Of a stretch of DNA of 64,000 bases, positions 52,196 through 62,099 are shown piece after piece. Numbering within the stretch: position 1 is the stretch's first letter; each line of letters opens with the position of its first letter. The position numbers were made by a program, and so were the translations under genes. The notes under the pieces are model-generated. The model had not been told where the DNA came from and searched no databases. It worked only from the letters and a program-made list of their open reading frames with translations. This DNA is from Sphaerulina vaccinii (taxonomy: Eukaryota; Ascomycota; Dothideomycetes; Mycosphaerellales; Mycosphaerellaceae). The stretch spans positions 372,001 to 436,000 of the forward strand of contig JAKUDP010000006.1 in NCBI GenBank assembly GCA_022570795.1, given 5' to 3'.

Positions 52196-52773
52196 ATGAC
52201 CACAAAGGCGGCGCGACGGCGTTTCGGAGAAGGCGATACCAGCAAGGTCTCAGTGCCCAGGCTGTAATTCAAGATGAATGAATGTCTTAACATCAAGCAG
52301 CAATGCCACAAGCAGTGCTTGTTCTGCTTCATAGTGGCTCTGACCATTTTCACGCCTTTTTGCAATCACTGCGGCTTTGCAAGCGGGCTTCACCTCCTCA
52401 TAGAGATCTTCCGTGGTTCAGTGAGAGCCTATTAAGAGAGGCGCTTGCAAATCGAAAGTGAATGCAAACTTGGGTGCACATGGTTACCTAGTGGCTGGCA
52501 GCAGAGTCTACCGCTTGTGAGCCATTGTTCTGACACTGACTCACTTATCTGCACAGCACAGGCAACACGACAGCTTGTGATTCTCAGTCACTATCTGCCA
52601 CAAGACAAGTATGTCTCTTGGTCCTCTGAGACAGACTGTTTCTGGCCACGTACAAGATCGAGGATACATAACGCCCACGGCCCAGATCAGATGGGCACTC
52701 AAACGACCACCAATACCATTCGGAACCACCACAACAGCATCCTGACATAGCATCAACATAGATCCCAGAGACA
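52196..52773. other. Intergenic region between RAMP4 and RING gene
   Basis: It holds the 3' side of RAMP4 and the promoter side of the RING gene. The short frames at 52445-52796 on both strands mirror each other and are not coding-like. Confidence 0.35.
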
Positions 52774-53370
52774 ATGGCACTTCTTACCAAGGACACTTTC
52801 CTCGCACAGCTGGTCTGTGACGAATGCCCGATCTGCTACGAAGGAATTACTGGTGCTACTACAACTATCTGCAAACATACCTTCTGCCTGGTATGCTTAC
52901 AACACTGGCTGCAATCTGCGAATACATGTCCATGCTGCCGTCGAGAGCTGTACGCAGACCAGGCTCAGCGCCACCCCGTCAACGACACAGTGACTCGCAC
53001 TCCAACCCCTACTCCGCGGCTATGGGAACAGTTGCGCGCGCTCTCAGCAAGCCATCTAGACGCCGTAGGAGCTGATATACCGGACTTGCTCGCAGCTATA
53101 GCCGGTGGGAACAACCTAGTCGCAGCAGCACATCTCGCTGGCATATACGCTCGGCTCCGCCTGCCTCTAGCCTCAATGTTTCAGGTTTCCAGAATCCTTA
53201 ATGCTGAGTTCTCGGCCCTCAATGCGGCCAGGAGGTTCGCGCTTCATTTACGAAACTCTCTACAGTATATCAGATCACATCGCCTGGGTCCGGTTCCTTT
53301 CACTCAAGCACGCTTGCTTGCGAGCTCCTTCGAACGTATGGATCAGTGGCTGTCTGGAGCGAGGACCTGA
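52774..53370 (+). CDS. RING-finger protein, putative E3 ubiquitin ligase
   Basis: A single exon of 198 residues. The RING domain at residues 15-56 reads CDECPICYEGITGATTTI in parts, then CKHTFCLVCLQHWLQ and TCPCCRREL. The pattern C-x2-C, C-x-H, C-x2-C, C-x2-C is complete, with Trp at the E2-contact position. The remaining ~140 residues are helical and Ala/Leu/Arg-rich (LLAAIAGGNNLVAAAHLAGI) without a named domain. Most small fungal RING proteins of this layout are lineage-specific ligases of unknown substrate. No membrane segment or signal peptide is present. The ATG sits 33 nt downstream of an in-frame stop region and is the only good candidate. Confidence 0.8.
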   Translation: MALLTKDTFLAQLVCDECPICYEGITGATTTICKHTFCLVCLQHWLQSANTCPCCRRELYADQAQRHPVNDTVTRTPTPTPRLWEQLRALSASHLDAVGADIPDLLAAIAGGNNLVAAAHLAGIYARLRLPLASMFQVSRILNAEFSALNAARRFALHLRNSLQYIRSHRLGPVPFTQARLLASSFERMDQWLSGART

Positions 53371-53889
53371 GCCTAATAGATTGGGCTGAATCAGAGTATT
53401 TACGGGATTGAGCTATCAGGCTTCGTCTCTGATACTAATTCAGGACTACCGCTTTCCCGCAAAACACGCACAACACATTTACGAAGTCTCCGAGAAGAGT
53501 TGACAGCTTGAAAACATACCGCTAAATGCGGCAGCAGCCTGCGCTAGCTCATGTTTGCATATCCTCCCTTCCCTTAAGCCTTAAGCTCTAAGGCTTTCCC
53601 CTTCGAGTGTTCTATATATGCTTCATCGGTCTGACCGCGCACAAAGGTTTCGGAGGCCACGGTGTCGTCGCCACTGGCGTATTTGGTCGTTCCACCACCA
53701 AAAACGATGGCTGAGGTTTGATTTAAGGCCGAGTACGGCATGCTATCCTGCCAGACTGCAGTACACGGAGTCTCCGTATGGAATCTGTCACTCGCGTCGA
53801 GGACGAAAGTATGGTAATACTCTTTCTGGCTTCCTTGACTGGACTCTTCGATCAGTCCTGTGGATCTGGCTGGCTGGCTGGCAACCGTA
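53371..53889. other. 3' flank of RING gene leading into a tandem repeat
   Basis: It contains a CTTAAGCCTTAAGCTCTAAGG-like run (split by base changes) near 53,575-53,595. The plus frame at 53618-54034 has no motif and runs into the repeat. Confidence 0.35.
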
Positions 53890-54345
53890 CTATTTGAGTT
53901 CCGGAGAAGGCGCTGTCGAGGATTGCCCGGAGACCAGAGATAGCGGTGACCATATATCGTCCTCTACACGCGTTGAGCTGCTGAGCATAGCACCCAAGTT
54001 CCGGACAAGGCACTTTCGGAACATTTTCCGGTAACTGGAGACCGCGATGATCATGCCTCCTATCTCTACGTATCGAGCTAGCGACCATGGCATCCAGATT
54101 CCGGATACAGCGTTTTCGAGGATCGCCTGAACATCAGAGATGGCAACGACATTCTTTTCGTCTCTGCGTATCATGCTAGCGACTATAGCACCCAGGTCCC
54201 GGACAAGGCACTTTTGTGGGATCTCCACTGTTCAGAGACGGTGATGATCATGCCTCCTATCTCTACGTATCGAGCTAGCGACCATGGCATCCAGATTCCG
54301 GATACAGCGTTTTCGAGGGATGTCCGAACATCAGAGATGGCGATG
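53890..54345. repeat. Tandem repeat, five units of about 98-100 bp
   Basis: The (A/G)TTCCGGA element recurs at about 53898, 53998, 54097, 54196 and 54294. Units 3 and 5 are nearly identical across about 75 bp (CTACGTATCGAGCTAGCGAC then CATGGCATCCAGATTCCGG), showing a 197-bp higher-order period. On the minus strand parts read as a repeated peptide of type (C)LVR(D/N)LGA(M/I)..S, which could be a relic of a coding repeat, but unit lengths are not multiples of three throughout. Related sequence occurs inverted at 56,940-57,130. Confidence 0.8.
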
Positions 54346-55854
54346 ATCGTACTTCAAGTCTTTGCGCATTGAGCTGGCAAGACTCACGATAGCGAGCTCA
54401 CGGCGAATTAAGAACTCGTGCGAAGAGATCTCTTAGGTCTTCGTCTTTGGCTGGCCACCATCTCGTTCAAGTCCCGGAGGTAGTTCATCTCTGACGACCG
54501 CTCGCCGACCAGAGCATCTAGGACACAGACAGTCCAGTGTTATCCACTTGCCACTTCTCAGAGAAGCTGGCATGGCGAGGGACATAGCCGTTCGAGATCT
54601 CGATTGAAAACGTGATCTCTCTACCACCGTCTATCGATGGATAACAATATCTCTAGCGGTACGAGAAGAGCAAGAAAACATGCGGGAATGCCGACTGCAT
54701 CCAAGATTGTGAAGTCCTTGTTGACGAATAGGCTACCTGATCTCCAATCAAGTTTCATATGTCCGCCATGGCACCTGGGTAGCCAACATCACCTCTACTT
54801 GAGCGTCATCCGTGATATATGAATCCCAAGCGGATACAACCCTTGTCAGTGCACCTTAGTCTATGCCGTGCGTCTCGAAATGAATCGCGCAAGTCGCTGT
54901 GCGAACTAAGTCCTTCTCGGTTCTATCAGTGAGGTGATCATGTGTTTCGTCCGAGGCAATCGCATTGGGGAATGCATTGCGGGTCGAGCGTCCGACTATT
55001 TAGAGCGTATTCTCTGAGGCTGCGATAAAGGTTGATTACCACGCGAGAACTTGATGCCTCGGAGGCTATTGATGGCCAGGAAGCTCGCTGCCGCACGGAT
55101 CCTTCGGCATCCATCTCGGGTAGGCTTTGACGATGCTGAACTTCAGATACGGATAGCGCCAGTAGCGAGCCGACGAGCATTCATACTGAGACCCGTGAAC
55201 CATCTCGTGGTCTCACTGTTCATGCGACTCGTGAATCGTGCTTTTCTCTGGCATCCGCGACATCTTCACGTGTTTACCTCCACTGCAATTGATTCTTGTG
55301 CCCTCTCATCTTCAAGGGCCGCTTTGCACTTGTGTACATCAGCCTTCTCGCTTCTCCAGCCACTAAGCAAGTGTAGGCGACGCAATTCCTCTCTTCAGGA
55401 GTGCAAATGCAAGCGCGAAATAGTGGGAGAGCCTCATGCGAGAACACCAGCAATAGGGGGGGCCCATTGTCTGCTTGCCTATCAGCGCCGATCGTGGACG
55501 CGTTCCAGCGCTGTGGCTACTTCTGGCGAGTCTCGCAGGCCACTGTTTCAAACATGGGAGATCCTCCTCTCCGTGGCGGTAGTTCTCAAATCGATCTTGT
55601 CGGTGTGTCTGAGGTTGGCGTTGGAAGTAGTCAGATTCCTCCACTCCGGTGTCCAGTATTGCTGGTAGCTCTGGCTCAGCCGCTCGAGCCATCTTTTCGC
55701 ATGCAATTGCCATGCACTATGCTGCATTGCACTTCGCATCATTGCTCGTAGTCGCACGTACGCGTTCAAGTGCGAACTCTACGTCTGGAAAATAGCCTCG
55801 CAGGCCATTATTCCAAGCTCGTGCGATTTGACTCTTCACATCCCTGTGCAGTTT
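54346..55854. other. Gene-poor stretch of 1.5 kb
   Basis: Overlapping frames on both strands (55051-55668 plus, 55363-55713 minus, 55401-55751 plus) lack motifs and mutually exclude each other. I found no RNA gene. It lies between the 98-bp repeat and a broken gene and may be decaying sequence. Confidence 0.35.
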
Positions 55855-56589
55855 CTACTTGATGGCCTCAAGTCTCAGAGTATTCAACCTCTGAAGCCGG
55901 ATGTTCAATCTCTGTTCATCTTGATCCAGAATGTGCGTGAACTCAATGGCATCCCCGAGACGCATACGGGCGACATGTGGCTTCAAGCGTTCTATAATGC
56001 GTGCCTCCCACCCATCAAAGCTGATGCGTCGTGCGTCGATATGTAGTCCAGCAGCATCGATTTCGCCTGTCAGGACAACGATCACTTCGTCACCTAGTCG
56101 GTCTGCTAACAGGAAGACCGACTTTGCCGTTGGTGCCAGAGCAGAATGTTGCCACCGATCCTCGAAATATATGGCGCCGAATCCTTTGCCAGGCCAGTAC
56201 CAGTTCTTGTCCTGCAGATGTTGTTCTACTCTCGGGTCAATCTTACTGCACAGCGCGATGTGCCTGAGGATCAGCTCATTAATTGTTACGTCTTGTGAGA
56301 TAGTGACTCGTGCACACGCAAAGCGGTCGTTGAATGGCTCGTCCGGCTTCTGTAAGCTTAGCCATTTTGGGTAGATCGTGTTGAACTGATTCGGCGGCTG
56401 AAGATCAACCATGTCGTAGAGTATTGTCGACTTGCTGCAATGGTTGATGAACCTCGGGATGTCGCCATGTCGTCCCCTCTCGAGAGAATCCAGATCAGTG
56501 ACTGTGACGGGCAGATCGAAGGCGTTGAACATTTTTCGTTGGAAGTCTTCAGGCCAGCAGCGTGAACAATATTCCACGACTTCAGGCAA
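55855..56589 (-). CDS. Hypothetical protein, apparently frameshifted near its N-terminus
   Basis: The open frame encodes about 244 residues with good protein character: VVEYCSRCWPEDFQRKMF, RFINHCSKSTILYDMVD, WYWPGKGFGAIYFEDRWQ and FLLADRLGDEVIVVLTGEID. It has no suitable ATG before an internal Met at about 56532. A start-like sequence (ATG at 56732; EKMEVQSASADSTTENWFEL) lies in another frame and breaks at an AAAATTT run near 56595, after which the present frame continues in the same style. A one-base deletion there would join them. Either the gene is a recent pseudogene or the assembly has an indel. I recognise no family; no signal peptide is seen. Confidence 0.5.
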   Translation of the reverse strand: MPEVVEYCSRCWPEDFQRKMFNAFDLPVTVTDLDSLERGRHGDIPRFINHCSKSTILYDMVDLQPPNQFNTIYPKWLSLQKPDEPFNDRFACARVTISQDVTINELILRHIALCSKIDPRVEQHLQDKNWYWPGKGFGAIYFEDRWQHSALAPTAKSVFLLADRLGDEVIVVLTGEIDAAGLHIDARRISFDGWEARIIERLKPHVARMRLGDAIEFTHILDQDEQRLNIRLQRLNTLRLEAIK

Positions 56590-56939
56590 ATTTTGTCTGC
56601 GTGTAGTTCGAACCAGTTCTCTGTCGTGGAGTCGGCGCTGGCGGACTGTACTTCCATTTTTTCTGTCATCCTGCTACTTTTTTTGATGGGATTTCCGTTT
56701 GTCCGTCGATTAACAGACGGCGAACTGGGCATGAGGAGGAGGAGTCAGAAAGCGAGCACACTTATAACATACAAAAAGCTTGATGTCGGCCCGTGGTTGT
56801 CTTGAACCATATCAAGATCTGACTCATTGAGTCATTGGGTGGTGCTGAATGGGAAAATGACACTTGGCGCCAAGTGCCATCCTGGATGTGGCTCTCCACT
56901 ACGCTCACTCTGACTTGCTGCGAAGTCGTTGAGAGCACT
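56590..56939. other. 5' region of the broken gene
   Basis: It includes the out-of-frame start-like segment (ATG at 56732) and A/T-rich sequence near 56,660-56,700. Nothing else is recognised. Confidence 0.35.
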
Positions 56940-57135
56940 CTGTTCGGAACCTGAGTGGTATAGTCGCTAGCTCAAATCGCAGGGAAGGGTATGCTCATCG
57001 CGCTCTCTGATCTCTTGGATATTTCTCCACGGCGTCTTGTCCGGAACCTGAATGATATGGTCGCGAGCTCAATATGCAGAGAGCGGAAATACGGTCATCG
57101 CCGTCTCGAGGATCTAGCGGATATAGCCTGGGATT
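56940..57135. repeat. Inverted copies of the 98-bp repeat family
   Basis: Two units at about 56945 and 57040 contain CGGAACCTGA(A/G)TG.TATGGTCGC and (G)AGCTCAATATGCAGAG. These match the reverse complement of the 53.9-54.3 kb units (TCTACGTATCGAGCTAGCGAC, CCAGATTCCGG). Divergence is higher than within the main array. They end within 16 bp of the stop of the glycosyltransferase gene. Confidence 0.7.
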
Positions 57136-57145
57136 CGTCAACTGC

Positions 57146-58603
57146 TCAAGTCAAGAACACGGCCGCCTCATGCTGAGCACAGATATCGTCCCAGAGCATG
57201 TATTCTCCCAGATCATTCCACACACCGCCATTCTGATTGGAGCTGCTCACTGCCTTCAGTGTCTGGCTAGCATCACCTTTGTTTCCACTCGCTGCAATCC
57301 ACTCCACGCCATTGGTACGAGCGACGACGTGCTGCAGCTGACTGTTACTTCGCACATTGTCTAGCCAGCGCGTCCTCGCACCCTGCAGCAATGCTTTCCC
57401 ATGTGGATGGAACCACATGCGCGGCCACCAAGTATCGCGAATGTACTTCTGCGGCGTGATGTGAAGCAGTGGAAAGACATTTCCAGTGACGACATTGAGT
57501 CCAAGCATAACGTCCTTCCAGCTACGAGTTTCGGCTAACGTGTCGTTTATCATAGAGAAGGGACCGGGTGAATCCAGTAATGCATCCTCCAGTTCCAGAC
57601 GATCCAAACGAACGCTTGGGACAGAACTCCTGTGCTTCTTCCCTGGTGCAGAATGGTTGAGCATCCAGGTAACATATTCCAGATATAGCGTAAGCTGAAA
57701 AGCGTCGCTTTCACCATCCACAGCAACTCCGAATTCAGTCCGACCAGTCCCTCTAGCACTCATCGTACCGTTCGCGATACCCAATCGTGCTTCTTCTTGC
57801 TCTCCCCACATCATATGCAAGTAATACTGATCCGAGTTCTTGTACTGGTAGTCACTGTTCTCATATACTGCGTTGATGCGATTGTAAGTCTCCTGAAACA
57901 GAGCTCTGATGTCCTTGACTGGTCCGATGATAGTTCCACTGTTGAGATATCGAGGTCTCGTAGCACCATTAACGTATGGGTCACGGAGATCTGTGGCAGG
58001 TCCCATGGCATACTGCGGCAGCAGAGATTCTGGTGCTGCCCAGCAGGGTACTGCTTCTGCACCTGGCCAGCAGAGTCTATCAGAGCCGAAGAGTACCGAG
58101 TTCCGGATTGGGACGCCTTGACTTGAGGGTCTGTCCAGCAGGCCATTGCGCTTGAGTCGAGCATTCTCCTTGGCAATGGCACGATAATATCGCTGGATCA
58201 GGATCTCTGGTGGCAGCTGCAACCAGATATCGTAGGCGTCCAGTAGAAACATCAAGTCATCATCTTGATCTGGTCGGAGAGTGGCGAAGTATTCTAGGAG
58301 CACAGGGAACTTAAACAAGTGGTTCTCGGAGCCATTCCAGCGTCCGTGGCCGCCCCAGCCGATCAGTATGGGATCTGGATAGCCGAGTGCGGCACCTGTG
58401 AAGAGGAGTTTGCAGGCGTCTTGGTTTATTGCTGTTGCGGACAGGATGTAGTGCAGGCCTTTGGTCGTCTTGCGAGAGCTGAACTTGGAGATGAGGGGAC
58501 TTGCTGATAAGGTCGACTGTGAGACGAACGCTGTGGTGAGTATGATCAATATCAGTACGGAGGCGGAGACAAGCACTGCTGGTCTTCGAATGTGTTGAAG
58601 CAT
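57146..58603 (-). CDS. Type II membrane glycosyltransferase-like protein (PLOD-type GT-A fold)
   Basis: A single exon of 485 residues. Residues 8-30 form a signal anchor (VLVSASVLILIILTTAFV). The lumenal domain begins HYILSATAINQDACKLL. The acidic motif is DDDLMFLLDAYDIWLQLPPE, which resembles the DxD nucleotide-sugar site of procollagen-lysine glucosyltransferase-like enzymes. CWPGAEAVPCW with paired Cys and RYLNSGTIIGP follow, both typical of that group. The C-terminal half contains WPRMWFHPHGKALL and YMLWDDIC. It is probably a Golgi glycosyltransferase; donor and acceptor are unknown. It is divergent from its paralogue at 58984-60150. Confidence 0.8.
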   Translation of the reverse strand: MLQHIRRPAVLVSASVLILIILTTAFVSQSTLSASPLISKFSSRKTTKGLHYILSATAINQDACKLLFTGAALGYPDPILIGWGGHGRWNGSENHLFKFPVLLEYFATLRPDQDDDLMFLLDAYDIWLQLPPEILIQRYYRAIAKENARLKRNGLLDRPSSQGVPIRNSVLFGSDRLCWPGAEAVPCWAAPESLLPQYAMGPATDLRDPYVNGATRPRYLNSGTIIGPVKDIRALFQETYNRINAVYENSDYQYKNSDQYYLHMMWGEQEEARLGIANGTMSARGTGRTEFGVAVDGESDAFQLTLYLEYVTWMLNHSAPGKKHRSSVPSVRLDRLELEDALLDSPGPFSMINDTLAETRSWKDVMLGLNVVTGNVFPLLHITPQKYIRDTWWPRMWFHPHGKALLQGARTRWLDNVRSNSQLQHVVARTNGVEWIAASGNKGDASQTLKAVSSSNQNGGVWNDLGEYMLWDDICAQHEAAVFLT

Positions 58604-58983
58604 TCTGTGCTTCGATGGCTCGGGACTGCCATTGACTCTGAGATGAGGTTATGAGGACAAGAGTAGTCGTGTGAGGTGTCGCGTGCGCAGTTGTCCGTGA
58701 AACGCCGAGCTGGGCCGTTAGTCTACCAAGCCGCGAAGGAATATCAAGTTCTTGGTAACGAGACGCCTCCCTCGGTTGCCGTTGCACAACAAGATAGCAC
58801 TGATCTCTCTCGGACTTTCTGTCAACACTCTGGCACTGAAGCGCATCAGCGATGGAGTCGTTGCTGTGATATTCACCACATATATGGCGTTGGAGTCTCT
58901 GGAACGACTACTGCCCTCTGCATCATCTGGGCAAAATTGGATCTTACCCGCTCAAGCGCATAGCCACAATAATACTCTCATGC
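58604..58983. other. Head-to-head promoter region of the glycosyltransferase-like pair
   Basis: It separates two divergent paralogues. The plus paralogue's frame stays open back to a TGA near 58,870 without an ATG, so part of this interval may hold a missing first exon. Confidence 0.35.
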
Positions 58984-60150
58984 TTGGCCATACTCTTGCT
59001 GCTCTACAGTTTCTCGTGGACTGGGCATAGACCAAACTTTCAAGAAGAAGCAGCAAAACCACTCTTCTTGAGCGTCTTGATTTCAGGTGCTAAGGTCCCG
59101 GATGTGGAGCTGTGTAAAACAGTGCTCTCGGCGCAGATCTTGAACTATGCTGTGCCAGTGATCATACCGCCCGAGGATTCGAACACGACAGCTGGATCTT
59201 CTTCTAGAGACACTCTGTGGCAAACGCTCGGGTACTTGAAGGATCTGCCACCAGAAGCAGAGGACGGCATTGTCATCCTGCTCGATGGTCCAGGAATTCT
59301 CTTCCAGCTACGTCCGGATGTTCTTCTCCAGCGCTACTTTCGGCTACTGCCACACGCTGATCGCCAAGTGAAGAGTGCCGATGGCCGCGGTCACAGTGTG
59401 ATCGTGTCCGCGCATAGCGTATGCAGTAAGCATAGACAAGACTCGGCCTGCAGTGGTACTTCCAAGCCTTCTCCAGGACATACTGGACATGGCGTGATTA
59501 TTGGGCCAGCCAGGGATGTCCGAGACATGTTGCTTGCAGCACTGTCTAGAGAGGACCAAGAGCCACTATTGGCACATATCTTCGAAGAGCAGGAGTTGCG
59601 CCGACAGTGGTTTGGCATCTGGCCGGACTACGCAAGTGACCTTAGCTCTCCCATCACCACAGACGACACCTGGGCAGCTTCGAAGGATGTACCAGCAGAG
59701 GTGTTCGACAGCACACTGCCGTACTGGACAGTCTCGGGAGCTGAAGAACGCCTTCCGCACGGATCAGGGTGGGATGATGTGCAGCTTCTCACCACGAAAG
59801 CCACGAGTAGTACACCTGCTCTGCTGTATCACTCATCGTCCGAGGACGAGTCAGTGAAGAAGCAATCGTGGGGCCGACTTTGGATGCAGCCTCACACGAG
59901 AGCTTTGTACACCGCAGCTCAGCTCCTTCCCATGGCAGCTATAGCCAGTGTGACGAACGTTGATGGCGTAGAGCAAGTGTTCTGGAATCGTGAGTCGAAG
60001 AGTGACAAGGCTGGTGCGTATCTTGCTCAGGCGAATGGCAAGCATGAGTGGATTCGCTGGGGAGACATGTGTGGTGCTGAAGTACTGTGGAAAGAGATTT
60101 TCCAGGATGGTATGGGCCCGTGGGAAGGTTCAGTGCCGTTCATCTGGTGA
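58984..60150 (+). CDS. Glycosyltransferase-like paralogue without acidic motif
   Basis: The open frame has about 388 residues. A membrane anchor lies at its start (ATIILSCLAILLLLYSF, from about 58957). It aligns with 57146-58603: FLSVLISGAKVPDVELCK matches the start of the lumenal domain, VILLDGPGILFQLRPDVLLQ replaces the partner's LLDAYDIWLQLPPEILIQ, HGVIIGPARDVRD matches the GTIIGP region, and WGRLWMQPHTRALY matches the partner's WPRMWFHPHGKALL. The Asp residues of the DxD-like site are lost (DGPG), and the CWPGAE segment is missing. No ATG precedes the anchor in frame, so a first exon is missing or the gene has lost its start. It is probably catalytically inactive. Confidence 0.65.
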   Translation: MAILLLLYSFSWTGHRPNFQEEAAKPLFLSVLISGAKVPDVELCKTVLSAQILNYAVPVIIPPEDSNTTAGSSSRDTLWQTLGYLKDLPPEAEDGIVILLDGPGILFQLRPDVLLQRYFRLLPHADRQVKSADGRGHSVIVSAHSVCSKHRQDSACSGTSKPSPGHTGHGVIIGPARDVRDMLLAALSREDQEPLLAHIFEEQELRRQWFGIWPDYASDLSSPITTDDTWAASKDVPAEVFDSTLPYWTVSGAEERLPHGSGWDDVQLLTTKATSSTPALLYHSSSEDESVKKQSWGRLWMQPHTRALYTAAQLLPMAAIASVTNVDGVEQVFWNRESKSDKAGAYLAQANGKHEWIRWGDMCGAEVLWKEIFQDGMGPWEGSVPFIW

Positions 60151-60561
60151 CGTTTGATGGCAATAATCAATGAAGATTTTCTGCAGTATAGTTCCTCAGC
60201 TTCGTGAAGAAACGCAACTGGCAGCTGTATCATCTCCACTCGCTGCTTGGACATCACGCCATTGCGTGTCTGGGCTGGAAAGAGAGCTGACCATCGAAGT
60301 AAAGCAAGACCAGAGCAATGTTGATGAGCAATGTTGCTGTTCGATGGTCGAACTCATGAAGCAATTTTGATGTCGCTGAAGACCACCACAGGGATGTCTG
60401 ATTGTGGGTCCAAGCAATTTTGACTTTGTGACCTCCGCTCCGCTCCGCCTCCTCTACAACCTCAAGCACTTCGCCTTCGAAGAGCGTCGCCAGCTCTGGT
60501 GACTGTCTCGCGCCAAATATGGGCACCTTTACTGTCATGCGTGCCTGGGAGCAGTCCATAT
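60151..60561. other. Intergenic region upstream of the 60562 gene
   Basis: It is tandemly placed between two plus-strand genes. The minus frames 60254-60698 overlap the start of the downstream gene and are not coding-like. No repeat is seen. Confidence 0.35.
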
Positions 60562-61653
60562 ATGAGGCTCCTCTCGACTTCTCGCACAAACCTAGCCAAT
60601 AACCAGCACGGGTTCAAACGACTCAACCTGCAGGAACTCAACACCCGCAATATACCAGAATACCAGAACCAGAAGCTGCGAGTAGCGCCGCCAATCATCC
60701 CGACGTCAGCCTCACCAGAAAAACTTCATCGCAAGCTGACCCTTTCTCTGAAGTCTCCTGCTGCTACCTTAGCCGAAGTCAAGGCCAATCTTCAGGCATT
60801 GAGGCCGTGGCTTGTCAGGCTCGATTCTAAGAAGCGCCACAGTGAGGCCATCAAGTATCTTGCTGGTGCCAAGACACTGCGCTGGGCTTGGGACAAGAAT
60901 CTGCATGTGTCTCCGGACCTCCTTGACGACTATAGTATGATGCGAACTTTGACTTTATTCCTGGTTGCTGAGAAGATGGATCATTTCATGAATGATTGGC
61001 TTTTTGTTGATGCACCAGAGGCCACTTTCGATATTCTTGGCAAGACAGCTTTGGCCTGGAGGGCAGGGCTTTGGCGATATCTGGTCGATGCAGAGCTCAT
61101 ACTGGCTGATCCTTCTGAGAAATGCCTTGATGCGGCCATCAAGAGGCTGTTTTCTATTCTTCATCAGCGCAAGAGCTTTCCACGGGGCACCCCGCAGGGC
61201 AAGACGTCTGCGTGGCCTGCATCTCTGGCTATAGAGCCTAGATGTACAAGTGCGGACTGCAGTCAGACTAATGTCAAGCTTTACGAAGACTTCATGCGCT
61301 TCTTAGCTGGTTTCGACGCTTCGAAGATGCAAGATTTTCCTGCTACAGCTCGTCTCGCACTGTGGCATCCTGCATGTCCAGATGCAGTTCCATTCGTCAC
61401 ATCCCTCAAGGAGATACTCGATCGAGGCTCGGAGTCCAAGCCAGCCATGTGCGATGACCCGCGTCGCAGGAGCAAAGTCATGGGGTTCATTAAGCGCGCA
61501 CTTCAACTACTCGACCTGCCTCACCAGCGGGCGGATCGTGAATGGCTGCAAGCAATTCGCACGAAATTCGAGGCAGAGTTCGCGCAGGCATGGGAAATCG
61601 GTACAAACAGACAATATATGCGAGGTGTCAAGTGGGATAAGCCTTTGAGCTGA
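60562..61653 (+). CDS. Hypothetical protein, probable mitochondrial import signal
   Basis: The first in-frame ATG (60562) starts MRLLSTSRTNLANNQ, a basic, Ser-rich, amphipathic leader typical of mitochondrial targeting, and gives 363 residues. The rest is helical. Blocks include LDSKKRHSEAIKYLAGAKTL, LDDYSMMRTLTLFLVAEKMD, NDWLFVDAPEATFDIL and AWRAGLWRYLVDAELIL, which looks conserved. The helical pairs recall PPR-like or other alpha-solenoid folds, but repeats are not regular enough to claim that. I do not recognise the family. A GTG-initiated extension to 60499 is unlikely. Confidence 0.65.
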   Translation: MRLLSTSRTNLANNQHGFKRLNLQELNTRNIPEYQNQKLRVAPPIIPTSASPEKLHRKLTLSLKSPAATLAEVKANLQALRPWLVRLDSKKRHSEAIKYLAGAKTLRWAWDKNLHVSPDLLDDYSMMRTLTLFLVAEKMDHFMNDWLFVDAPEATFDILGKTALAWRAGLWRYLVDAELILADPSEKCLDAAIKRLFSILHQRKSFPRGTPQGKTSAWPASLAIEPRCTSADCSQTNVKLYEDFMRFLAGFDASKMQDFPATARLALWHPACPDAVPFVTSLKEILDRGSESKPAMCDDPRRRSKVMGFIKRALQLLDLPHQRADREWLQAIRTKFEAEFAQAWEIGTNRQYMRGVKWDKPLS

Positions 61654-62099
61654 CGACTGTCATCCCATCGAGAAGTACCTGGCCTAGCATTCCAACCATC
61701 ACATTGCTCACAAGCGCGCCCAGAAGACATGACTCTATCATGATGAGGCCTAAATCTTGGCGGCACGAGACTCCAGACCTGGGCATGGAAAGAGTGAGAG
61801 AGCCGAAAATGAAGGTTCATGGCAGTCTAAGCTATGTCTAAGCTATGTCGTAGACTGCAAAGCCAAACGTGTGGTTAGGCTGGTGTGGGTAGAAAGCGCT
61901 GAGAACCGCGTACTGCTCCTTATTTGGACACAACTTAGTCTCAGCAAAGTGTTGCAGACTCTGGCAAGGAGCGCAGCATTTCAGGACGCCCGAGTCTTCT
62001 TGAAGTCATGGAGCTACAGATGATATCGTGTGACTCTTGTCGATCATACTCCCTAGGACTTTCGCAACTTTCAACTGCCGACAGACTCCCGCCTTCACC
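61654..62099. other. Convergent intergenic region
   Basis: It lies between the 3' ends of the putative mitochondrial protein gene and the GPI-protein gene. A short duplication (CTAAGCTATGT twice) occurs near 61,828-61,850. The short frames lack motifs. Confidence 0.35.

Noticed and set aside
55051..55751. Overlapping frames of 116-205 codons on both strands
   Set aside because: They exclude each other, show no family motif and lie in repeat-flanked, apparently decaying sequence.
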